From JAGWJU01 sp035533295 (GTDB taxonomy: Bacteria; Elusimicrobiota; Elusimicrobia; UBA1565; UBA9628), in NCBI GenBank assembly GCA_035533295.1, contig DATLUA010000046.1, positions 57,729-121,728 of the forward strand: a stretch of 64,000 nucleotides of DNA, in the 5' to 3' direction. The notes beneath the pieces were generated by a model. It was not told where the DNA came from and ran no database searches. It worked only from the letters and a program-made list of their open reading frames with translations. Shown here one piece after another: positions 7,237 to 15,372 of this stretch; position 1 is the stretch's first letter; every line of letters begins with the position of its first letter. The position numbers and the translations under genes are program-made.

Positions 7237-8906
7237 GGTTCAAAGTCCTCCAGGTACGCGCGTCCCAGGCGCCAGGGGATCAGCGCGGCCGATAAATTTA
7301 GCAAAATCCAGCCTCCCGCGCACGCGAGCGCCGCACTCCAATGCCAGGCGTTCAAGCGGCCGAAAAGCCCCATGAAGTGCATGCGCATGGGCCAAGCCAG
7401 GACGGCGACCGTCATCGCGATGAAGAAAAAAGAGCAGGACATGTAGACAAAGCCGCCCAGGGACGATTCGATTTGATGGACGCTCTCCGCGTCGAATTTC
7501 GGGAAAAGGGCGCCAAAGCCCACCCCCATCGCGGACAAGACCACCGCCAGGACCAGGAGGCTCGCCAAGGAAAGCCGGGAGGAGAAGGCGTCGGCGCGGA
7601 GCAGGTGGTTGGTGACGGCGCCCAGGATGAGAGCCAGGCCGGTCATGGGGATGGCGGAGAAAAGAAATTTCTCGCGCATGATCGCCGAAATCGGGAGCGG
7701 GGCGGATTTTAAAATCCACCATTGCCGGCTTTCCAGGCTGATGGCGGGGAAGGTGAAGCGCAGGCTTAGGGACGAGAGAACAAAGCCGGCGGCTCCGATA
7801 TTAAGGAAAGAAACCAGGCTCTTCAAGTCGGCGTTATCGAGCGGCAGTTTGTCGATGCTGAAGAGATAGACGAAAACCAGCCCCGCGATGAGGAGGATTT
7901 GGGACCAGTTCCTGACGTCGCGGAAAAAGGTCCGGCGTTCCTTCCAGAACAGCGCGGCGAGGACGCCGCCCGAGGGAAACATCCTCCAAAAACGCGAAAC
8001 GACGGGAGATATTTCGGTGGAACGACGGACGCGGGGGGATTCCTGCGCCCCGCTGTAGGCCGTCAGGTAAAGCCGCCCGGCCAGGGCGACGAGCCCCGCG
8101 AACGTGGCGGCGGCGCAAAGCCAGAGTAGCGCGGCCCAGAGCGCGAAGCCGCCCAGTCGGCCGGCGGTCCAGTCCCAGAGCGCCTTGGTCAGCCACCAGG
8201 AGGGTAAAAAGGGGGCCGTGGGCGCCTGCAGGTATTCCAAGTAGGCGGAAATGACGTGCAGGGCGTCGGGCCGCACCAGTTTTTCCGGCTGGGCCCAGCG
8301 GATGAAGGCGTAAACCAAGGTGAGCGAGAGGCTTGAGAGAATCCAGACCATGTCCCGCGTTCGCGAGGAGGGGAAAAAATAAAGCAGGAGGAGCGTCGCG
8401 GCGGCGCCCCAAAGGGCGGCCAGCCACAGGAAGGGCGGCAGGAGCGCCGCGAAGGCGAAAAGAAAGCCCGCGCCGTAATGGTCGGTGATGGCGAGGGCCA
8501 GGGCGTAGGGCGCCAAGGCCAGGGCCAGCATCCAGGAAGAAAAAATGAGAACCTCCAGGCATTTGTCGATGAAGATAACCTTGAAATCCACGGGCGAATG
8601 GAAGAGGAACCTCAGGTCGGAGGAGTAATAGAGGGTTCCCAGGGACGTCAGCAGGCTTGAGATGATCACCATCACGAAGGCCGCCAAAAAGGCCATGGCT
8701 GTCAGCTTCCAAACGATAAGCGGCCCGATGAGCGGCGCTTTTTGCAGAAAACCGAGAAAGCGCGCGAAGCCGAAATACAGCCCGGCCATGAGGCACAACC
8801 CGAGGGTGAAAAAAATAGCCCGGCGCAGTTTTTGAGCGGGCGCGGCGCGCAAGAGCGAATTTTTAGCGGCCAGGAATTTGCGGCGCCAGAGTGCCGGGAG
8901 AATCAC
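7233..8906 (-). CDS. ABC exporter permease (ABC_tran_2 type)
   Basis: 557 residues from a GTG that overlaps the ATPase stop (GTGA); a longer frame upstream only shadows the ATPase gene. There are about 12-13 hydrophobic segments in two halves, with a soluble stretch ESPRVRRSTEISPV and FWKERRTFFRDVRNWSQ in the middle, as in the putative ABC exporter family PF16949. It forms a transporter with the adjacent ATPase. Overlaps of 4 bp on both sides make ATPase-permease-deacetylase a tightly coupled unit, so the cargo may concern the envelope. Confidence 0.85.
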   Translation of the reverse strand: MILPALWRRKFLAAKNSLLRAAPAQKLRRAIFFTLGLCLMAGLYFGFARFLGFLQKAPLIGPLIVWKLTAMAFLAAFVMVIISSLLTSLGTLYYSSDLRFLFHSPVDFKVIFIDKCLEVLIFSSWMLALALAPYALALAITDHYGAGFLFAFAALLPPFLWLAALWGAAATLLLLYFFPSSRTRDMVWILSSLSLTLVYAFIRWAQPEKLVRPDALHVISAYLEYLQAPTAPFLPSWWLTKALWDWTAGRLGGFALWAALLWLCAAATFAGLVALAGRLYLTAYSGAQESPRVRRSTEISPVVSRFWRMFPSGGVLAALFWKERRTFFRDVRNWSQILLIAGLVFVYLFSIDKLPLDNADLKSLVSFLNIGAAGFVLSSLSLRFTFPAISLESRQWWILKSAPLPISAIMREKFLFSAIPMTGLALILGAVTNHLLRADAFSSRLSLASLLVLAVVLSAMGVGFGALFPKFDAESVHQIESSLGGFVYMSCSFFFIAMTVAVLAWPMRMHFMGLFGRLNAWHWSAALACAGGWILLNLSAALIPWRLGRAYLEDFEP

Positions 8907-9661
8907 AGGCGCTTGAGCAGGGACGCGTACTCCGAGCCGCCGGTCAGGCTTAAAAAAATATCCTCCAGCCCGCTTTGCGGGGACCGGGCTTTTTCCTTGA
9001 GCTGCGCGAGGCTCCCCAGCGCCGTCAGCCGGCCCTCGATCATGATGCCCAGGCGGTGGCATAGCTTTTCCGCGATTTCCAGGACATGCGTGCAAAGAAA
9101 AATGGCGGCGCCGCGCCCCGCCATGGACACGAACACATCCTTCACCAGCCGCGCGCTTTTGGGGTCAAGGCCGACCAGCGGTTCGTCGAGCACCAGGACG
9201 CGCGGGTTGCGCAGGATGGCGCCGGCCAGCACCAGCTTTTGCCGCATTCCGTGCGAGTACGACTCGCAGAGATCTCCGCCGCGGCTTGAAAGCTCGAACA
9301 TCGCGAGGAGTTCCGGGATGCGGCGCTTTTGCTCCGCCAAGTCCACATCGTGGATTTCCGAAATAAAGCGCAGGTACTCGACTCCGGTGAGTTTCGGGTA
9401 GACGTAAGGCTCGTCCGGAACCAGGGCCGCGGCTTTTTTTGCCGCGAGCGGATTTTTCTCCACGTCGTGGCCGCAGAGGCTCACCCGCCCAGAGGTCGGA
9501 CGCAGAAGCCCGGTCATGATTTTGACCGTGGTGGTCTTGCCGGCGCCGTTGGGACCCAGGAACCCGAAGATTTCCCCGGGGGCCACTTCCAGGCTGAGAT
9601 CCTTGACCGCCGCGATTGTCCCGAAGGTTTTGACCAGGCCGGAAATCTCAATGGCCGGCAC
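8903..9661 (-). CDS. ABC transporter ATP-binding protein
   Basis: 252 residues. Walker A GPNGAGKTT, Q-loop region, signature YSHGMRQKL (the H/M form of LSGGQ seen in ABC-2 type exporters), Walker B VLVLDEPL and the switch His in LCTHVLE are all present. The start is GTG at 9661 (MPAIEISGLVK), 11 bp after the stop of the sugar-kinase gene. It powers the downstream permease. Confidence 0.93.
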   Translation of the reverse strand: MPAIEISGLVKTFGTIAAVKDLSLEVAPGEIFGFLGPNGAGKTTTVKIMTGLLRPTSGRVSLCGHDVEKNPLAAKKAAALVPDEPYVYPKLTGVEYLRFISEIHDVDLAEQKRRIPELLAMFELSSRGGDLCESYSHGMRQKLVLAGAILRNPRVLVLDEPLVGLDPKSARLVKDVFVSMAGRGAAIFLCTHVLEIAEKLCHRLGIMIEGRLTALGSLAQLKEKARSPQSGLEDIFLSLTGGSEYASLLKRL

Positions 9662-9672
9662 GAGGATTTCGC

Positions 9673-10602
9673 CTACGCGGCGTCCAGAAGAGCCGTTTGA
9701 ACGCCGAGGCGATCGAGGAAGTCGGCCAGGCGCTCTTCGGCGTCCTGGCGCGAGACGCGCTCCAATCGGCGCGTGCTGAATTCCTCGATGTTGAAAGAGG
9801 CGAGAATGGTTCCGTAGAGAGTGGCGCGCTTGAGGGCGGTTTCGTCCAGAGCCCCGCCGCCGGCCATGAGGCAGCCCATGAATCCGCCCGCGAAAGAGTC
9901 GCCCGCGCCGGTCGGATCTTTAAGAGATTCCATCGGAAACGCCGGGAAGGCCAGGAGTCTGCGTCCCGCCTTCAGCACGACCCCGTGCTCGCCTTTCTTG
10001 ATGACCACGATGGACGGGCCCCATTCGGAGATCATCCGAGCCGCGCAAAAAAGGTTGGCTTGATGGGTGAGCTTCTTGGCTTCTTCCTCGTTGGCGAAGA
10101 AGATGTGCACGCGGGCCAGGAGCTTTTTAAGCGCTTCCGGCTTGGAGTTGATCCAGAAGTTCATCGTGTCGCAGGCGACGATGGAGGGATTCTCCATTTG
10201 GTCCAGGACGTCGGCCTGGATGTCCGGATCGATGTTGGCCAGAAAAACCGCGCGGCTTTTGCGGTGGGCGGGGCTCAAGGCCGGTTTGAACGTCCTGAAA
10301 ACGTTAAGGTGGGTTTCGAGAGTCTTGGCGTCGCTCAAGTCCCGGCCGAATTGGCCGACCCAGCGGAAGGTCTTGCCGGAGGTTTCCTTAAGCCCGGAGA
10401 GGTCCACGCCGCGCTCGGAGAGCATGCGCCTGTGTTCCGTCGGGAAATCGCGGCCGACGACTCCGACGACGGAGACTTGGGCGAAGAGCCGCGCGGCGAG
10501 GGAAAAATAGACCGCGGAGCCGCCCAGGGCGTTCTTGCTCTCGCCTTCGGGGGTCTTGACCGAGTCCAGGGCGACGGAGCCCACGACTAGAATCGAGCTC
10601 AT
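9673..10602 (-). CDS. PfkB-family carbohydrate/nucleoside kinase
   Basis: 309 residues. The ribokinase fold is marked by an N-terminal VVGSVALDSV, the GGSAVYFSLAARL motif near residue 27 and the signature DPTGAGDSFAGG with the catalytic Asp. Close relatives are often annotated as sugar or adenosine kinase; the substrate cannot be read from sequence. It heads the minus-strand gene train leading into the ABC exporter and follows the SurA-like gene by 13 bp, so it may be part of one long envelope operon starting at 12740. Confidence 0.9.
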   Translation of the reverse strand: MSSILVVGSVALDSVKTPEGESKNALGGSAVYFSLAARLFAQVSVVGVVGRDFPTEHRRMLSERGVDLSGLKETSGKTFRWVGQFGRDLSDAKTLETHLNVFRTFKPALSPAHRKSRAVFLANIDPDIQADVLDQMENPSIVACDTMNFWINSKPEALKKLLARVHIFFANEEEAKKLTHQANLFCAARMISEWGPSIVVIKKGEHGVVLKAGRRLLAFPAFPMESLKDPTGAGDSFAGGFMGCLMAGGGALDETALKRATLYGTILASFNIEEFSTRRLERVSRQDAEERLADFLDRLGVQTALLDAA

Positions 10603-10615
10603 CTCGCGTCGTTTC

Positions 10616-11320
10616 TCAGGTTCCTTCTTCCCGCTGCTTGAGGTAAGTCCGGATTTGAACCTGGGGAACGATTTGCCGCAGATAGAAATTAATGAGTTCC
10701 AAGGCCCGCTGCTGCTGCATCTGCGAGGCGAAGGCGCGTTCGTCCTTGGCGAATTTCCTCAGGGAGCCCTTGTGCGCGGCGGCGTAGGCGGACTTGATCT
10801 CGTCCGGCGTGAGCTTGGCGCTTTCGTAGACCATTTGCTTGAACTGCGCCGCCAAGAGGGACGTGCGCCGCTGCGTCTCATACTGCTGCGGGCTCTCGTG
10901 AAAGATGCTCTGCAGGGCCTGGATGTAGATGTCCTGGTTGAACGAGCCGTTGTTTTGGAAGGCGGGCGTGTTCTCGATGTCGATGGCCAACTGCTCGTCG
11001 GTGGTCTTAAGGCCCATTTTCTCGGCTTGCTGCGCCAAAAGCGCGTTGACGATCATGTCGCGGAGCAGGTCCTGCTTGATCTTGGCGATGTCGTCGTCGC
11101 TCAGGTTCACGCCCTTGTTCTGCAGGACGTCCTCGTACTGGTTGAGGCTGGCGACGAATCGGGAGTAGGGGATTTTAGTCGCTCCCACCGAGGCGACGGC
11201 CTCGCTCATATCGTTGGAGGACAAAAGATAGCCGCCCAGGCCGACGAAGATGCCGATGAGCAGGATGCCGATGGAGATGATGAAAAGGGACTTTTGATAG
11301 CGCCGTAAAAAACCGATCAT
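10616..11320 (-). CDS. SurA/PpiD N-terminal-like membrane-anchored chaperone
   Basis: 234 residues. One N-terminal transmembrane helix (about 12-34) is followed by a SurA_N_3-type helical domain (VGATKIPYSRFVASLNQYED, then LLRDMIVNALLAQQAEKMGL, DEQLAIDIENTPAFQ). This matches the chaperone part of PpiD/SurA, but the protein ends without a parvulin domain, so it should bind clients and have no prolyl-isomerase activity. Its start overlaps the bactofilin stop in ATGA. It probably handles periplasmic or outer-membrane clients next to the shape genes. Confidence 0.82.
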   Translation of the reverse strand: MIGFLRRYQKSLFIISIGILLIGIFVGLGGYLLSSNDMSEAVASVGATKIPYSRFVASLNQYEDVLQNKGVNLSDDDIAKIKQDLLRDMIVNALLAQQAEKMGLKTTDEQLAIDIENTPAFQNNGSFNQDIYIQALQSIFHESPQQYETQRRTSLLAAQFKQMVYESAKLTPDEIKSAYAAAHKGSLRKFAKDERAFASQMQQQRALELINFYLRQIVPQVQIRTYLKQREEGT

Positions 11321-11751
11321 TGGGGCTCCGCGGCGGCTTCGGCCATGGGAATGTCCTTGGTTTTACGTTCCGCGGCGCGCGCCTCGCCGCCTGTCCGTTC
11401 CATCGCGCAGTGACCGTCGAAAAAGGCCCCTTCCTCGATTTTAAGGCTGGGGGTCCGGATGTCGCCGCGCAGGCGGCCGTCGGCCAGTATTTCAATCGAT
11501 TGGGCGGCCAGCACGTTGCCGTCGACTTCTCCCGCCACCGAGAGGGTCTCCGCGGCGATGTTGCCCTTGACCCGTCCGGCCTTGCCCACCGAGACCGTGG
11601 CGGCGTCCGAGATGTCTCCGTCCACGGAGCCGTCCACGCGCAGGGAGCCCTTGACCGAGAGGACGCCGTGAAACGAGGCGTCCTCGGAGATGATGGTCAA
11701 TCCCTCGCGGCCCTCGGCCGCGCCGTTATTTTTTTTCAACAGCGTCATCAA
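11317..11751 (-). CDS. Bactofilin (polymer-forming cytoskeletal protein)
   Basis: 144 residues. The central beta-helix (about 20-115) shows the bactofilin repeat pattern: ISEDASFHGVLSVKGSLRVDG, SVGKAGRVKGNI, EVDGNVLAAQSIEILADGRL. Hydrophilic ends flank it. Bactofilins polymerise without nucleotide and often position M23 peptidases; here the M23 gene lies immediately upstream with an ATGA overlap, the arrangement known from Helicobacter and others. A role in cell shape is likely. Confidence 0.93.
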   Translation of the reverse strand: MMTLLKKNNGAAEGREGLTIISEDASFHGVLSVKGSLRVDGSVDGDISDAATVSVGKAGRVKGNIAAETLSVAGEVDGNVLAAQSIEILADGRLRGDIRTPSLKIEEGAFFDGHCAMERTGGEARAAERKTKDIPMAEAAAEPQ

Positions 11752-12740
11752 GGCTCCTCGGCGCCGGAACCGGCCGCGTCCTCAAGGGGGGACATGACGG
11801 TTTCTTGCGGGCGCACTTTCAAGAATTTCATCGGGTTGACGGGAACGCCGTTGATCCGGATTTCATAATGCAGGTGCGGCCCGGTCGAGCGGCCCGTGGT
11901 GCCCATAAAAGAGATGACCTGCCCGCGCCAGACGTGGTCGCCGGTTTTGATGAGGAGCTTCGAGTTGTGGCCGTAGACGGTGGAGATGCCGTAGCCGTTG
12001 TCGATGATGATCATTTCGCCGTAGCCGTGCGACCAGCCCGCGTAGCGCACCGTGCCGTCCGCCGTGGCGTAGATGGGGGTATTCGGCTGGTTCGCGATGT
12101 CTATGCCCGGGTGAAATTCAGTCAAGTTGACGTCGTTGCCGTTGCGCATCGGATTGACCCGGTAGCCGAAGGGAGACGTGATGTGCCCTTCGGTCGGCCA
12201 CATGTCCGGGGTCGCCTGGTAGAGATTCCTGCGGTTGCTGATGGCCCAGGCGATTTCCTGAAAGCTGGCCAGGCGCTTGTAGGACTCCTCTCGGATGGCC
12301 GCTATTTGCTTGTGCCAGGAGACCTGATTCATGGGGCTCTGTCCCAAGAGCATGCGCTGGACGCGCATCGCGTCGGCGGCGGTGGGCCCGCCCACGCCCG
12401 CGTCGTCGTTCCGGACGGTCATGCCCAAAAACGAGCGCATCCGGGCGTCGGTGGCGCTGGCTTCGGCGAGCACGCTCCAGGATTTGTTCATCTCGTCTGA
12501 AATCCGCGCGAGCTGGACGGTCATGACCTTGTTGTCCGCCTTGGTGATCCAATAATCGGTGTTGCGCCCGCAGACGAATCCCGCCCAAATCGTGAGTCCG
12601 GACCACAGCAGGGCGCCGAAGATCAGGAAGGCGACGGTGCATTCCGCGCGCCACGGCTTCCACTGGGAGTGGGGAACGATGATAATCGCGATCTTGCGGC
12701 TGAGGCGCTCGCGCCACTTCTTGCGCAAAGGCTCAGGCAT
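11748..12740 (-). CDS. Membrane-anchored M23 (LytM) peptidase
   Basis: 330 residues. A cytoplasmic basic start is followed by one transmembrane helix (about 34-58), a helical stalk, then an M23 domain from about residue 195: FGYRVNP, FHPGIDIA (zinc His and Asp), VYGHNSK and HLHYEI (catalytic/zinc His pair). All active-site residues are kept, so it should be a peptidoglycan DD- or endopeptidase. It is the first gene of the bactofilin cluster. A TTATAAAAT about 40 nt upstream may be the operon promoter. Confidence 0.93.
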   Translation of the reverse strand: MPEPLRKKWRERLSRKIAIIIVPHSQWKPWRAECTVAFLIFGALLWSGLTIWAGFVCGRNTDYWITKADNKVMTVQLARISDEMNKSWSVLAEASATDARMRSFLGMTVRNDDAGVGGPTAADAMRVQRMLLGQSPMNQVSWHKQIAAIREESYKRLASFQEIAWAISNRRNLYQATPDMWPTEGHITSPFGYRVNPMRNGNDVNLTEFHPGIDIANQPNTPIYATADGTVRYAGWSHGYGEMIIIDNGYGISTVYGHNSKLLIKTGDHVWRGQVISFMGTTGRSTGPHLHYEIRINGVPVNPMKFLKVRPQETVMSPLEDAAGSGAEEP

Positions 12741-12814
12741 GACGGGTTTGATTCACAGGAGTCTTCATTGGGGGACATGATTTTATAACAGAACAAGCGG
12801 CGGCTGTCAATGGA

Positions 12815-12845
12815 TTGGATTTCCCCGTCGTAAAAAGGCTATGAT
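12815..12845 (+). promoter_or_regulatory. Candidate promoter of trpS with almost no leader
   Basis: TTGGAT (12815-12820) and TATGAT (12840-12845), 19 bp apart, with the -10 ending eight bases before the ATG at 12854. A start 6-8 nt after the -10 would leave a leader of 0-2 nt. No Shine-Dalgarno sequence is present. Confidence 0.45.
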
Positions 12846-12853
12846 TTTTCGTC

Positions 12854-14017
12854 ATGTCTCAGCATCGCGACGTCGTGGTTTCCGGGATGCGGCCCACGGG
12901 GCGCCTGCATCTGGGCAACTATTGGGGCGCCTTGAAGAACTGGCTCGCGCTCTCGCAGGCGCACGACTGCTATTTTTTCGTGGCCGACTGGCATATGCTC
13001 ACCACCGGCTACGAGGACACCGCCAAGCTCAAGGAAAACTCCCGCGAGATGGTGCTGGACTGGCTCGCGGCGGGCTTGGACCCCCAGAAATGCGTGGTAT
13101 TCAAGCAATCGGACGTGCCCGAGCACATGGAACTTTCAGGGATTCTTGGCATGGTCACGCCGCTGTCGTGGCTGGAGAACAATCCAACCTGGAAGGAGCA
13201 ACTCCAAGAGTTGGCTAAAACCAAGCACTCTGATATTACCGAGCAAATCAGTGGATCTGTAAAACTAAAAGTACGTGAACCTGTTGAGCGAAGAATTAAA
13301 GAATCTGTCAGCTCGGAAGTTTTAGAGCAGGTCAAGGAAAAAACCGGGTGGAGGCCGTCTGGTGATGAGCCTTTTCTGAGAACTTATGGTTTTCTAGGCT
13401 ACCCTGTTCTTCAAGCAGCAGACATTTTACTTTACCATGGAACCAAGGTTCCCGTCGGCCAGGATCAACTGCCGCACTTGGAGCTTTCCCGCGAAATCGC
13501 CCGGCGCTTCAACAATGTCTTCGGCCAAGTCCTGGTTGAGCCCCAGCCGCTTTTGACGCCGACCCCCAAGGTTCCGGGCTTGGATGGGCGCAAGATGTCC
13601 AAGTCCTACGACAACGCGATCAACCTCTATGAAACGCAGGACTCTCTCAAGAAGAAGGTGATGTCGGCCTACACCGATTCAAAAAAAATTCGAGCCGCGG
13701 ACCCGGGCCATCCCGAGCCCTGCCCCGAGAATCCGCCCGGCTGCTCGATTTTCGCCCTGCACAAGCTCTACGCCGACGCGGGGTTCGTCTCGCGCCGCGG
13801 CCAGGAATGCCGCGAGGGTAAAATCGGGTGCGTCGCCTGCAAGAAGGATTTGCTGGCCGAGATGGAACCCGCCTACGCGCGTTTCCGCGAGGCGCGCGAG
13901 GGGTACGCGGCGAAAAAAGGACTGGTGGAAAATATCTTGGAAGACGGCGCGCGCAAGGCCAGGGTCGTCGCGCAAAAAACCATGGCCGAGGTGCGCCGGG
14001 CCATGAGGATCGCCTAA
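12854..14017 (+). CDS. trpS: Tryptophanyl-tRNA synthetase with a low-GC inserted segment
   Basis: 387 residues. HIGH-type motif RPTGRLHLGNYWG and KMSKS in GLDGRKMSKSYDN mark a class I TrpRS. A C-terminal CREGKIGCVACKK cysteine cluster occurs in some TrpRS. Between NPTWKEQLQEL and YGFLGYPVLQAADILL, where many TrpRS have only a few residues, there are about 55 extra residues (SGSVKLKVREPVERRIKESV and on). The DNA of 13201-13440 is about 43% GC by my count, against about 60% around it. The frame stays open, so the enzyme should be functional. Its stop overlaps the scpA start (TAATG). Confidence 0.93.
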   Translation: MSQHRDVVVSGMRPTGRLHLGNYWGALKNWLALSQAHDCYFFVADWHMLTTGYEDTAKLKENSREMVLDWLAAGLDPQKCVVFKQSDVPEHMELSGILGMVTPLSWLENNPTWKEQLQELAKTKHSDITEQISGSVKLKVREPVERRIKESVSSEVLEQVKEKTGWRPSGDEPFLRTYGFLGYPVLQAADILLYHGTKVPVGQDQLPHLELSREIARRFNNVFGQVLVEPQPLLTPTPKVPGLDGRKMSKSYDNAINLYETQDSLKKKVMSAYTDSKKIRAADPGHPEPCPENPPGCSIFALHKLYADAGFVSRRGQECREGKIGCVACKKDLLAEMEPAYARFREAREGYAAKKGLVENILEDGARKARVVAQKTMAEVRRAMRIA

Positions 14018-14742
14018 TGGCTTACGAAGTCCATTTGGAGATGTTCGAAGGGCCGCTGGATCTGCTGCTTTTCCTCATTAAGAAAGACGATCTCGACATT
14101 ACCAACATTCCCATCGCCCGCATCACCGGCGAATACCTCTCCTACCTGGAAATCATGAAGGATCTGAACCTGGAGACCGCCGGGGACTTCCTGGTCATGG
14201 CCGCGACGCTCATGGCCATCAAGGCCAGGAGCCTTTTGCCCAGCCAGGACGAGGAAGTCGCCGCGAGCGAAGAGGAGGGGCCGGACCCGCGCGCCGAGCT
14301 CATGGCGCGGCTTATGGAGTATCAAAAGTTCAAAGAGGCGGCCAAATTCCTGGAAGCCTCCGCCGAAAAATCCAAGGACGTCTTCTACCGCGGCGCGCCG
14401 CGCTTCGACGACTCCCAGAAAACGCTCAACATCGGCATCTTCGATTTGCTGGAGTCTTTGCGCGAAATCCTGGACCGCTGCCCTGATAAGAGCCGGGAAA
14501 TCGCGGGCGAGGAGTTTCCTATCGAGGAGAAGATAGCCAAAATCCTCGCGCTCATCGATAAGAACCGGCGGGCCACTTTGCAGGAGATTTTCGCGGACGA
14601 AACCAAGCGCCGCGGCATCCTGAGCTGCTTCTTGGCGCTTTTGGAGCTGGTCAAGCTCCAGAAAGTTTTCATCCGCCAGGACGAGCCATTTTCCGCCGTT
14701 TCGATCTATAAGAGGGAGGAGGTCGCCGATGTCGCCCGCTGA
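14017..14742 (+). CDS. scpA: Segregation and condensation protein A
   Basis: 241 residues. The N-terminus MAYEVHLEMFEGPLDLLLFL is the classic ScpA start, followed by IKKDDLDITNIPIARITGEYL and a C-terminal winged helix (FLALLELVKLQKVFIRQ). ScpA is the kleisin that bridges Smc heads with ScpB. The start ATG shares its A with the trpS stop; a longer open frame upstream runs through trpS and is not coding. It overlaps scpB by 14 bp. smc is not in the window. Confidence 0.95.
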   Translation: MAYEVHLEMFEGPLDLLLFLIKKDDLDITNIPIARITGEYLSYLEIMKDLNLETAGDFLVMAATLMAIKARSLLPSQDEEVAASEEEGPDPRAELMARLMEYQKFKEAAKFLEASAEKSKDVFYRGAPRFDDSQKTLNIGIFDLLESLREILDRCPDKSREIAGEEFPIEEKIAKILALIDKNRRATLQEIFADETKRRGILSCFLALLELVKLQKVFIRQDEPFSAVSIYKREEVADVAR

Positions 14743-15361
14743 GGAAAAGACCGAGGAGAAGCAAGCTCCAACGAGAGAAGACATCAAGAAGGTTCTTGAG
14801 TGCCTTCTTTTCATTACCGAGCAGCCGTTGCCGACGGCCAAGCTCTGCCAGTGCGCCGGAACCAAGGACGCCGAACTGGTGGCCGAATTGGTCGGGGAAA
14901 TCAAAATCGAATTGGAGCGGAAAAACTCCGCCGTCATGCTGGCCGAGGTGGCGGGAGGCTTTCAGATGGCGACGCGGCCCGAGTTCGCCGCGCACGTCCG
15001 GAAGCTCTTCGCGGACCGCATGACCATGAAGCTTTCGCGCGCCGCGCACGAGACGCTTTCCATCATCGCCTACAAGCAGCCCCTGACCCGCGCGGAAATC
15101 GAGGAAATCCGCGGCGTCGACGTCATCGCGGCGCTGGAAACTCTTTTGGAGAAGCGCTTGGTCAAGGTCGTCGGCCGCAAGGAGACCGTGGGCCGGCCCC
15201 TCATGTACGGCACGACCGTGGATTTCTTGCGGCGCTTTGGCTTGAAGGGCCTCGAGGATATGCCGCCCTTGGAGAGCTTCGCGGCCGCGGAGCCCGCCGT
15301 CGCCGCGTCCGCGCCGCCCGTTCCGCAAGAGGCCTCGGCGCAGCCCCAGGAGCAGAACTAA
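14729..15361 (+). CDS. scpB: Segregation and condensation protein B
   Basis: 210 residues. Two winged-helix domains: KKVLECLLFITEQPLPTAKL at the start and LSRAAHETLSIIAYKQPLTR with VGRPLMYGTTVDFL in the second, the ScpB signature. An Ala/Pro-rich tail of about 30 residues follows. It binds ScpA and regulates the Smc complex. Overlap with scpA implies coupled synthesis. Confidence 0.95.
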   Translation: MSPAEEKTEEKQAPTREDIKKVLECLLFITEQPLPTAKLCQCAGTKDAELVAELVGEIKIELERKNSAVMLAEVAGGFQMATRPEFAAHVRKLFADRMTMKLSRAAHETLSIIAYKQPLTRAEIEEIRGVDVIAALETLLEKRLVKVVGRKETVGRPLMYGTTVDFLRRFGLKGLEDMPPLESFAAAEPAVAASAPPVPQEASAQPQEQN

Positions 15362-15372
15362 GGCCCGGCTGA

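Noticed and set aside
7834..8796. A 320-codon minus-strand frame rich in Arg and Pro
   Set aside because: A shifted reading of the ABC permease gene, which is better supported by its hydrophobic pattern and overlaps with both neighbours.
13201..13440. Intein or mobile intron in trpS
   Set aside because: The extra segment is about 55 residues, lacks intein splice motifs and interrupts no reading frame; an exchanged block is simpler.
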